Assembly: GCA_946482545.1 (NCBI GenBank)
Contig: CAMLRX010000135.1
Span: 1-13,743 of the forward strand
Direction: 5' to 3'
DNA: 13,743 nucleotides
From: an uncultured Flavihumibacter sp.
GTDB lineage: Bacteria > Bacteroidota > Bacteroidia > Chitinophagales > Chitinophagaceae
Part shown: positions 8,609-13,743 of the stretch, in pieces
Layout of the letters: each line of letters opens with the position of its first letter
Position numbering within the stretch: the stretch's first letter is position 1
Notes under the pieces: model-generated
What the model saw: only the letters and a program-made list of their open reading frames with translations
Databases searched by the model: none
Told to the model about the DNA's origin: nothing
Program-made: the position numbers and the translations under genes

Positions 8609-8638
8609 TTTGCAGTAATTCCTCCGGAGCTTTGTGAC

Positions 8639-9199
8639 ATGAAATTTGAAGTAAACAACATATACCACGTGTACAACCGAGGAAATAACAAACGGCGGAT
8701 ATTCTATTCGCATAGTAATTATTTGTATTTCATGCAGAAAATGAAAGTGATGTTAACGCCCGTTTGCGATATACTTGCCTGGTGTCTTATGCCCAATCAC
8801 TTTCATATCCTGATATTTGTATCTCCTGAATCAGTAAAAATGATAAAGCATCCAATGGAGATTCAAAAATTATCCTGGATGTTGGGGAAGCTTCTAAGCG
8901 CTTACGCCCAGGCGATCAACCGGAAGGAGGGATTTGTAGGTAATCTTTTCCAGCAGGGAACAAGAAGGAAGTGTGTTTTAGAAAAAGAGAATAACAATGA
9001 TGCCTTTGATGATGATCCTACATATTTATGGAATGTGTTTCAATACATTCATAACAATCCTGTTGAAGCGGGATTGGTTGATACAATGGAAGATTGGGCG
9101 TATTCTTCTGTTAATGAATACCTCTTGAGTTCGTATGATACAATATGTAATACTTCACTAGCATGTACTTTAATGCCAACTGAAGGTCAGATGTTTTAA
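8639..9199 (+). CDS. REP-associated tyrosine transposase (RAYT), IS200/Y1-like
   Basis: The 186-residue protein belongs to the Y1-transposase-like (IS200-like) HUH nuclease superfamily. Visible are YHVYNRGNNK at 9-18, the metal-binding HUH motif in MPNHFHILIF (H54 and H56), and a helix carrying the probable nucleophile, Tyr 89 in LLSAYAQAINRKEG. GNLFQQGTRRK (101-111) and YIHNNPVEAGLV (136-147) are also typical. Such proteins cut and join single-stranded DNA at palindromic repeats and are usually single-copy domesticated genes rather than mobile elements with terminal repeats. The start at 8639 is chosen because family members begin a few residues before YH.YNRGNN. Its base composition is visibly more AT-rich than clpB or the GH63 gene beside it, which suggests acquisition. 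It ends 4 bases before the convergent glucosidase gene's stop. Confidence 0.88.
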   Translation: MKFEVNNIYHVYNRGNNKRRIFYSHSNYLYFMQKMKVMLTPVCDILAWCLMPNHFHILIFVSPESVKMIKHPMEIQKLSWMLGKLLSAYAQAINRKEGFVGNLFQQGTRRKCVLEKENNNDAFDDDPTYLWNVFQYIHNNPVEAGLVDTMEDWAYSSVNEYLLSSYDTICNTSLACTLMPTEGQMF

Positions 9200-9203
9200 T
9201 TCA

Positions 9204-11852
9204 TCACGAAAACCGCTCCAGCAACCGTGCCACCAATGCTGTCCATCCCGTTTGATGACTGGCACCTGCACCGCGTCCGTTATCGCCGTGGAAGTATTCA
9301 TAAAATAGAATATGGTCCCTGAAGTGTGGGTCCTGCTGGAATTTTTGCGCGTCACCAAAAACCGGTCTTTTGCCCTGATCATCTTTCCGGAAAATATTGA
9401 TGAGGCGGTTGGCAATACGTTCTGCTACTTTGCCTAGGTGCATGTATTCGCCTGAACCAGTGGGGAACTCGACTGTAAAATCGTCTCCATAGTAAAGGTG
9501 AAAACGTTGCAGACTTTCAATCAACAGGAAATTCACCGGGAACCAGATCGGGCCGCGCCAATTGCTGTTGCCACCGAACATATCGGAGTCACTTTCGGCC
9601 GGTGTATATTGTACGCTGTAATCAACGCCATTCACTTGTAGGCGATACGGATCTTTTTCGTAAATCCTGGAAAGCGCGCGGATGCCAAACTCAGATAAAA
9701 ATTCATTTTCATCCAGCATTCGTTTCAGGATGCTTTTCAGTTGGTCGCCCCACACCAGGGAAACAAGGTGTTTGCCGCCACGACCCTGTTTTCTCCACTC
9801 GCTGATCAGTCTGCCTAGTTCAGGCCTGTGTTTTACCAGCCATTCCACCCGTTCCTCGAAGGCGGGGAATCTTTCAAAATATTTGTCTTCAAAAACCTCC
9901 ACCGCGAAAAGTGGAATCAAGCCTACCATAGATCGAACCTTCAGTTTGATCTGGTTGCCATCGGGCATCAAAAGCGCATCGTAATAGAATTTATCTTCCG
10001 GATCCCAAAGATTCTGACGGTCACCGATATGCGTCATTGCGTCGGCGATGTAAAGGAAGTGTTCGAAGAATTTGATCGACATATCGAAGTACACCGGGTT
10101 ATGGTTGCCCAGTTCCAGCGATATCTGCAGCATATTCAGGCAGTACATGGCCATCCACCCGGTGGCATCGCTTTGTTGCAGTTGTCCGCCACTGGAAAGC
10201 ACGGCACTTCGGTCGAACAAACCGATGTTGTCCAGGCCAAGAAATCCGCCCTGGAAGATGTTCTTATTCTGCGAGTCTTTCCGGTTCACCCACCAGTTAA
10301 AGTTCATGCAGAGTTTATGAAAAATCTTTTCGAGGAATACATAGTCCTGTGAGCCATTGTACACGTATTCCAGCTTAAACACGCGCATAGCGGCCCAGGC
10401 ATGTACCGGTGGGTTCACATCGCTGAAGTTCCATTCGTATGCCGGCAACTGCCCATTGGGGTGCATGTACGATTCGCGGGTGAGCAGCAGCAATTGTTCT
10501 TTCGCGAAAGCTACGTCCACCATAGCAAGCGGAATGCAGTGAAATGCGAGGTCCCATGCCGCGTACCAGGGATATTCCCATTTGTCGGGCATTGAAATAA
10601 TATGTCCGTTGTACAAATGTGGCCAGTCGTGGTTCCTGCTTTTCGGGTGCCGGTGGTACATTTCTCCGGAACCTGGTTTCGGGCCGTTCATCCATTGAGC
10701 GATATCGTAATGGTAGAACTGCTTGCTCCAGAGCAGTCCCGCCATAGCCTGACGGTGAATGCGCTTATCATCAATAGATTTCAGGGGTTGCTGAAGCCCT
10801 TCATAGAAAACATCCGCTTCTTTTTTCCGTTGGTTGAAAAGCGCGATAAACTGATCCTGGGTGCGACAAATTTCTCCTTTCGTGAGTTGAAAGTAAAATT
10901 CTTTATAACTTCTTCCGGGAATGGTAACGGGATACCAGATACCCATTTTAGTACCGCTTTTTTCTGAATTCACCGCATTGGTATCCTGCTGTATCAGGAA
11001 CCGGTGAATACCATCTTTATAGCAGCAGCCGGGGCTTGGTTCTTTGTTCAGTGTGGCCGGATCGGTTTCATTCTCACAAAAGAGCTGGTTGCCGGCAACA
11101 GGGGAGTAGAAGCGCCAATGCCCCAAATCAGGATGGTACAATTGAGCGATCTGGTCTGAAACGGCTTTGATGGTGGGCTTTTCAGCGGAAGCATCAGCCT
11201 GCCAGGTGTTCCTGAACCAAACCTGGGGGATAAGGTGCACATTCGCTTTCCTGTTGTGCCGGTTGGTGAGCCTGATGCGGATGGCGATGTTATCCGGATT
11301 GAATTTGGCGTACTCCACTTCCATGTCGATGTATTCGTCTTTATCAAATACACCCAGTTCGTGCAATTCCACTTCAGGATCACGACGGCCCCTGTGGCTG
11401 TTCTCGCGGTAAATCTGATCGTAGGGGAATGGCTTCAGCGGATACTTGTACAGGAAGCGCATGTAGGAGTGGGAAGGCGTATTATCGAGGTAATAATACA
11501 GTTCTTTTACATCTTCCCCGTGATTGCCCTCGGGACCGGTGAGCCCAAAAAGTCTTTCTTTTAAAATGGCGTCTTTCCCGTTCCAGATGGCGGGCGCGAA
11601 GCACAGGAGTTGCTGGTCGTCGCTGAATCCACCCAATCCATCTTCTCCCCAGCGGTAGGTGTATTTGTGGGCGATACTGTGGTGGCAGAACCCCCATGCG
11701 TCACCGGTGGTACTGTAATCTTCCCGCACCGTACTCCATTGCCTTTCAGAAAGGTAGGGCCCCCATTGGAGCCAGTTTCGCGCGTTGGAGTAATGTTCCT
11801 TCAGTCGTTGTTTTTCTGCATTCGCCAAATCATCCATGGTAACTAGCTTCAT
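9204..11852 (-). CDS. Glycoside hydrolase family 63-type glucosidase (MGH1-like domain)
   Basis: The 882-residue protein resembles the long bacterial glucosidases of GH63, related to eukaryotic processing glucosidase I, with an (alpha/alpha)6 barrel in the C-terminal half. No signal peptide is seen, so it is probably cytoplasmic. The N-terminal half (about 1-350) includes AWGFCHHSIAHKYTYRWGED and a beta-rich region. The catalytic half contains YAAWDLAFH with a candidate general acid Asp 434, SNWRGPIWFPVN at 763-774, and FYEYFHGDNGRG with a candidate general base Glu 852, followed by GWTALVARLL at the end. These residues are assigned by analogy with GH63 and clan GH-G, not by alignment. Its substrate is unknown; an alpha-glucosidic oligosaccharide or compatible solute would fit the family. 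It stands alone, with no carbohydrate-uptake genes around it. The start fits a promoter 16 bases upstream. Confidence 0.85.
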   Translation of the reverse strand: MKLVTMDDLANAEKQRLKEHYSNARNWLQWGPYLSERQWSTVREDYSTTGDAWGFCHHSIAHKYTYRWGEDGLGGFSDDQQLLCFAPAIWNGKDAILKERLFGLTGPEGNHGEDVKELYYYLDNTPSHSYMRFLYKYPLKPFPYDQIYRENSHRGRRDPEVELHELGVFDKDEYIDMEVEYAKFNPDNIAIRIRLTNRHNRKANVHLIPQVWFRNTWQADASAEKPTIKAVSDQIAQLYHPDLGHWRFYSPVAGNQLFCENETDPATLNKEPSPGCCYKDGIHRFLIQQDTNAVNSEKSGTKMGIWYPVTIPGRSYKEFYFQLTKGEICRTQDQFIALFNQRKKEADVFYEGLQQPLKSIDDKRIHRQAMAGLLWSKQFYHYDIAQWMNGPKPGSGEMYHRHPKSRNHDWPHLYNGHIISMPDKWEYPWYAAWDLAFHCIPLAMVDVAFAKEQLLLLTRESYMHPNGQLPAYEWNFSDVNPPVHAWAAMRVFKLEYVYNGSQDYVFLEKIFHKLCMNFNWWVNRKDSQNKNIFQGGFLGLDNIGLFDRSAVLSSGGQLQQSDATGWMAMYCLNMLQISLELGNHNPVYFDMSIKFFEHFLYIADAMTHIGDRQNLWDPEDKFYYDALLMPDGNQIKLKVRSMVGLIPLFAVEVFEDKYFERFPAFEERVEWLVKHRPELGRLISEWRKQGRGGKHLVSLVWGDQLKSILKRMLDENEFLSEFGIRALSRIYEKDPYRLQVNGVDYSVQYTPAESDSDMFGGNSNWRGPIWFPVNFLLIESLQRFHLYYGDDFTVEFPTGSGEYMHLGKVAERIANRLINIFRKDDQGKRPVFGDAQKFQQDPHFRDHILFYEYFHGDNGRGAGASHQTGWTALVARLLERFS

Positions 11853-11868
11853 TTCCAGCTACAAGCTA

Positions 11869-11900
11869 CAAAAAATACCTGAAAAGCCGGGTGCAACAAA
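11869..11900 (-). promoter_or_regulatory. Candidate promoter of the GH63 glucosidase gene
   Basis: On the minus strand TTTG (11897-11900) is followed after 19 bases by TATTTTTTG (11869-11877), close to the Bacteroidota pattern TTTG-N19-TAnnTTTG with one extra base in the -7 box. The ATG follows 16 bases later. A tandem repeat of the 7-mer AGCTACA (plus-strand reading, 11857-11863 and 11864-11870) lies right at the expected start of transcription. Confidence 0.5.
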
Positions 11901-11948
11901 GGGAATACTCCTAACTTGTGTATATGTTTTATTAAATGAATATGTGTT

Positions 11949-12341
11949 ATGAAGACCTGGCTCAATACAGAGGAATTAGGTACAATGTTACTTTGCATCG
12001 GTGGAATCTGGTATATGAATACCGGAATAGCGTGGTATTGGTGGATACTACTTTTCTTCTCTCCCGACATCAGTATGCTGGGCTACCTGGGCGGAAATAA
12101 AACCGGAGCGTTTATGTATAATCTGTTTCACCACACTGCTTCGTGCCTCGCAGGCGTAGGCTGTGTTTTGATTGGCGCAGGAATAGGGCTGGGAAAAGAT
12201 ATTGCAGTTGTAACCGGCCTTCTTCTAATCGCGCACAGCGCATTCGACAGAATGATGGGCTATGGTTTAAAAATGAATGAAGGGTTTAAACATACCCACC
12301 TTGGTATATTGCCCGGCGGAAATAAAAAAAGGGCAGTGTAG
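11949..12341 (+). CDS. DUF4260 family small membrane protein
   Basis: The 130-residue protein matches the DUF4260 pattern: a first hydrophobic segment (about 11-24), SPDISMLGYLGG at 38-49, YNLFHH near 57-62, further hydrophobic helices (about 65-80 and 83-97), and the conserved ending AHSAFDRMMGYGLK then GFKHTHLG. Three or four membrane helices are likely. The biochemical function of the family is not known to me. The conserved polar residues within helices (Asp 40, His 61-62, His 95, Asp 99) could bind a ligand or metal, but that is speculation. It is divergent from the glucosidase gene with 96 bases between starts. Its last codons overlap the terminator of the minus-strand tRNA unit, and no terminator of its own was seen. 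Confidence 0.85.
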   Translation: MKTWLNTEELGTMLLCIGGIWYMNTGIAWYWWILLFFSPDISMLGYLGGNKTGAFMYNLFHHTASCLAGVGCVLIGAGIGLGKDIAVVTGLLLIAHSAFDRMMGYGLKMNEGFKHTHLGILPGGNKKRAV

Positions 12342-12352
12342 AAACACCGCCC
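12324..12352 (-). terminator. Rho-independent terminator of the tRNA-Cys unit
   Basis: Read on the minus strand, GGGCGGTGT pairs with ACACTGCCC (one G-U pair) around a TTCT loop, followed by seven T residues (plus-strand A-run at 12324-12330). It lies 27 bases after the tRNA 3' end and overlaps the last codons of the convergent DUF4260 gene. In the plus direction the stem has an A-C mismatch and no T-run, so it acts for the minus strand. Confidence 0.85.
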
Positions 12353-12379
12353 GACTCTACGTTTGTTTGCCAAAATAAA

Positions 12380-12453
12380 TGGCAGTTACGGGTGGATTCG
12401 AACCACCGTATGAGGATTTGCAGGCCTCTGCCTTGCCGCTCGGCCACGTAACT
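12380..12453 (-). tRNA. tRNA-Cys (GCA)
   Basis: The cloverleaf can be drawn fully on the minus strand: acceptor AGTTACG/CGTAACT (7 pairs), D-arm GCC/GGC, anticodon loop CTGCAAA with anticodon GCA, a 4-base variable loop, T-arm GGTGG/CCACC with loop TTCGAAT, and an encoded CCA (12380-12382). Two things are unusual. The base before CCA is G73, whereas bacterial tRNA-Cys normally has U73, and the first pair is A1-U72. The innermost anticodon-stem pair is a C31-U39 mismatch. The gene begins 6 bases after the stop of the upstream small gene, with no obvious promoter of its own, and is followed by a terminator. The anticodon makes cysteine the clear call by codon. Confidence 0.93.
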
Positions 12454-12459
12454 CAGGTG

Positions 12460-12759
12460 CTATTTTTTCCTGCGGAGAAAGACCTCTATCTGTGTTCCCG
12501 CCTTCTTTCGGGTTACCATCAACGTCTCATATTCCGGGTGCGCAAAGGTGATCGTATATGGGCCCCCGGAATAAGTTCTGATTGCGAAAGTGCCATTTCT
12601 TCCCGTGAGGTCTTCCTCTTCACCCTCCTTTAGATAGGAGTGTATATAAGGTAGCGGCTTTTTTGTACCGGACTCATATACCTTGCCTTGAAGTACGATA
12701 GGAGGCTGTACGTAAAACTGGCTGATGGTAAATAATATGGTCAGAAGTTGAGATAGCAT
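12460..12759 (-). CDS. Small exported protein with a CarboxypepD_reg-like (beta-sandwich) domain
   Basis: The 99-residue protein starts with a short hydrophobic N-terminus (about 2-18) that could be a signal peptide. The rest (about 22-99) resembles a single carboxypeptidase regulatory-like domain: LQGKVYESGTKKPLPYIHSYL, then DLTGRNGTFAIRT, PYTITFAHPEYE and a beta-strand ending. Such domains usually sit at the N-terminus of TonB-dependent transporters or in surface proteins; a free-standing copy this short is unusual. Its function is not known. It has a very good Bacteroidota promoter covered by dyads of BlaI/MecI type. In this phylum BlaI-type repressors and M56 peptidases often lie near CarboxypepD_reg-like proteins, which makes a role in envelope stress plausible but unproven. 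The tRNA-Cys follows after 6 bases. Confidence 0.75.
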   Translation of the reverse strand: MLSQLLTILFTISQFYVQPPIVLQGKVYESGTKKPLPYIHSYLKEGEEEDLTGRNGTFAIRTYSGGPYTITFAHPEYETLMVTRKKAGTQIEVFLRRKK

Positions 12760-12772
12760 TTGTTTTATTTCT

Positions 12773-12817
12773 CTACAAATGTAGTAGACTTTATCTAGTC
12801 TACAAAAATTATAGACT
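12773..12817. promoter_or_regulatory. Candidate operator dyads, BlaI/MecI type
   Basis: CTACAAATGTAG (12773-12784) is a dyad with arms CTACA and TGTAG that contains TACA-N2-TGTA, the core bound by BlaI/MecI-family repressors; it covers the -7 box. GTAGACT (12784-12790) and AGTCTAC (12797-12803) form a second dyad that fills the promoter spacer. TAGACT at 12812-12817 adds a third half-site, inverted relative to AGTCTA at 12797-12802. No repressor gene is in the window. Confidence 0.6.
12776..12806 (-). promoter_or_regulatory. Promoter of the small exported protein and tRNA-Cys unit
   Basis: On the minus strand TTTG (12803-12806), a spacer of exactly 19 bases, and TACATTTG (12776-12783) match the Bacteroidota vegetative consensus TTTG-N19-TAnnTTTG at every fixed position. 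The ATG at 12759 follows 16 bases after the -7 box, giving a short leader. Confidence 0.75.
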
Positions 12818-12825
12818 TATTTTTT

Positions 12826-12860
12826 AAAAAATATCCGGGCGATGAATTATGCCCGGATAT
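12826..12860 (-). terminator. Rho-independent terminator of valS
   Basis: ATATCCGGGC (12831-12840) and GCCCGGATAT (12851-12860) form a perfect 10-base-pair stem around a 10-base loop. In the minus direction the stem is followed by a T-run (plus-strand A-run 12826-12830). It lies 16 bases after the valS stop. The plus direction has no T-run. Confidence 0.85.
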
Positions 12861-12876
12861 ATAAGGTAATTGGCCT

Positions 12877-13743
12877 TTACAGTACGTTGAGGCCTTCTTC
12901 TATTGCTTTGATCTTCTCTTCAGCGTCTCTCTTTTTCTTTCTCTCCACTTCCACCACTTCTGGTTTTGCGTTTTGAACAAATCTTTCGTTCGAGAGCTTT
13001 TTCTCTACAGTATCAAGGAATCCTTTGTAATAAGCGAGGTCTTTTTCCAGTTGTGCTTTCTGCGCAACTTTATCCACCTCCTTATTCGATTCCATATAGA
13101 ATTTATCTTTTCCGCAAACGATGGTTACGGCTCCTGCGATGGCCGATGCGGTAAAAGAAATGGCTTCTGCATTTACCTGTCTCGCGAGAATGGATTGAAC
13201 CGATTCATACTGACCCGGTGTTGCAGATTCTATCGCAATACGGATGGTTTCTTTGGGTTTCAGTTGTTGTTTGTTGCGCGCGTCTCTGATGGCAGTGATC
13301 ACTTCTTTGAGCAGTACACCGCTTTGAAGCATTTCCTGGTCCGCTTTTTCCGGCGCCTTCAGTTGTTTAATGGTAAGGTCATCACCTGCGGTTCTTTCCT
13401 TTAATTGGTGGAAGATTTCTTCGGTAACGAAGGGCATAAAAGGGTGCAGCAACTGCATGAGTTCTTCAAAATAACGCACGGTAGCTTCATAAGCCCCTTT
13501 ATCTATCGGTTGTTCGAAACCTGGTTTGATCCATTCCAGGTACCAACTGCAGAAATCGTCCCAAATCAGTGAATACACGGTTTTAAGTGCTTCGCTGAGG
13601 CGGAACTGACCAAACAATTGTTCGAGTTCGTTTCTCACTTCATGGAGCCTGTTGCCGAACCATTCAATCGCGAATGTATTGTCTGCATTCGGAGCATCTT
13701 CCTGGCGGTCTTCCCACATCTTCACCAGTTTCAGCGCGTTCCA
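12877..13743 (-). CDS. valS: Valine--tRNA ligase, C-terminal part (partial)
   Basis: The frame is open to the right edge and ends at TAA 12877-12879, giving the last 288 residues. The first visible residues are WNALKLVKMWED, the start of the anticodon-binding helical domain in class I ValRS. Then follow FCSWYLEWIKP, LHPFMPFVTEEIFHQL (typical of ValRS and IleRS) and a C-terminal coiled coil of about 65 residues (AQLEKDLAYYKGFLDTVEKK, then ERFVQNAKPEVVEVERKK), the tRNA-binding arm that separates ValS from IleS and LeuS. The HIGH and KMSKS motifs lie outside the window. The GTG at 13725 is an internal codon and not the start. A strong terminator follows, so it is not co-transcribed with the small exported protein downstream. 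Confidence 0.95.
   Translation of the reverse strand, partial: WNALKLVKMWEDRQEDAPNADNTFAIEWFGNRLHEVRNELEQLFGQFRLSEALKTVYSLIWDDFCSWYLEWIKPGFEQPIDKGAYEATVRYFEELMQLLHPFMPFVTEEIFHQLKERTAGDDLTIKQLKAPEKADQEMLQSGVLLKEVITAIRDARNKQQLKPKETIRIAIESATPGQYESVQSILARQVNAEAISFTASAIAGAVTIVCGKDKFYMESNKEVDKVAQKAQLEKDLAYYKGFLDTVEKKLSNERFVQNAKPEVVEVERKKKRDAEEKIKAIEEGLNVL

Larger units (their letters stand above)
8316..8638. other. 323-base intergenic stretch between clpB and the RAYT gene
   Basis: This stretch holds the clpB terminator (8343-8368) and, from about 8411 on, a cluster of imperfect direct and inverted repeats described separately. An in-frame upstream ATG at 8525 would extend the transposase by 38 residues, but the added residues do not resemble the family. 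No convincing gene or TAnnTTTG promoter was seen here. Confidence 0.6.

Noticed and set aside
8525..8638. In-frame 38-residue N-terminal extension of the RAYT protein from the ATG at 8525
   Set aside because: The extension runs through the repeat cluster and does not resemble the family, whose members start shortly before YH.YNRGNN.
8639..9199. Complete insertion sequence of the IS200/IS605 group
   Set aside because: No terminal hairpins flanking the gene on both sides and no TnpB gene. The 3' end abuts the glucosidase gene within 4 bases. The protein fits RAYTs better.
1..13743. CRISPR array, prophage, or known defence system
   Set aside because: No regularly spaced repeats, no cas, phage-structural or recognisable defence genes were found. 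The window is mostly housekeeping genes.

Overview
The window looks like ordinary chromosome from a Bacteroidota bacterium, most likely a member of the Chitinophagaceae. Three things point there: promoters of the TTTG-N19-TAnnTTTG type, AT-rich leaders without Shine-Dalgarno sequences, and the gene families present (ECF sigma factor with a membrane/beta-barrel partner, an 880-residue GH63-type glucosidase, a Y1-transposase-like RAYT protein, a CarboxypepD_reg-like small protein). Genus cannot be set from the sequence alone.

Layout, left to right: the 3' end of a DeoR-family regulator (1-186, +); bioA for biotin synthesis (172-1482, -); a two-gene operon of an ECF sigma factor (1566-2129, +) and an overlapping 510-residue protein with an anti-sigma-like N-terminus, one inner-membrane helix, a ~200-residue periplasmic linker and an outer-membrane beta-barrel (2116-3648, +); a minus-strand operon of a serine-hydrolase-like exported protein (4589-5623) and queG (3607-4584); clpB (5718-8315, +) with a clear terminator; a 323-base repeat-rich gap; a RAYT/IS200-like transposase (8639-9199, +); a GH63-family glucosidase (9204-11852, -); a DUF4260 membrane protein (11949-12341, +); and a minus-strand unit of a small exported CarboxypepD_reg-like protein (12460-12759) followed after 6 bases by tRNA-Cys (12380-12453) and a terminator. 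The 3' part of valS (12877 to the right edge, -) with its terminator closes the window.

The most interesting parts are these. (1) The sigma factor/dual-membrane anti-sigma pair, which would physically link an outer-membrane barrel to a cytoplasmic sigma factor, resembling the Dma system described in Bacteroides thetaiotaomicron. (2) The promoter at 12776-12806, whose spacer and -7 box are covered by dyads of BlaI/MecI type; it appears to drive both the small exported protein and the tRNA-Cys. (3) That tRNA-Cys has G73 and an A1-U72 pair where U73 is the classic cysteine identity base. (4) The serine-hydrolase-like protein has lost the catalytic Ser and Lys of its SxxK motif. (5) A set of imperfect repeats lies just upstream of the RAYT gene. 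The other genes (bioA, queG, clpB, valS) look like intact housekeeping genes.
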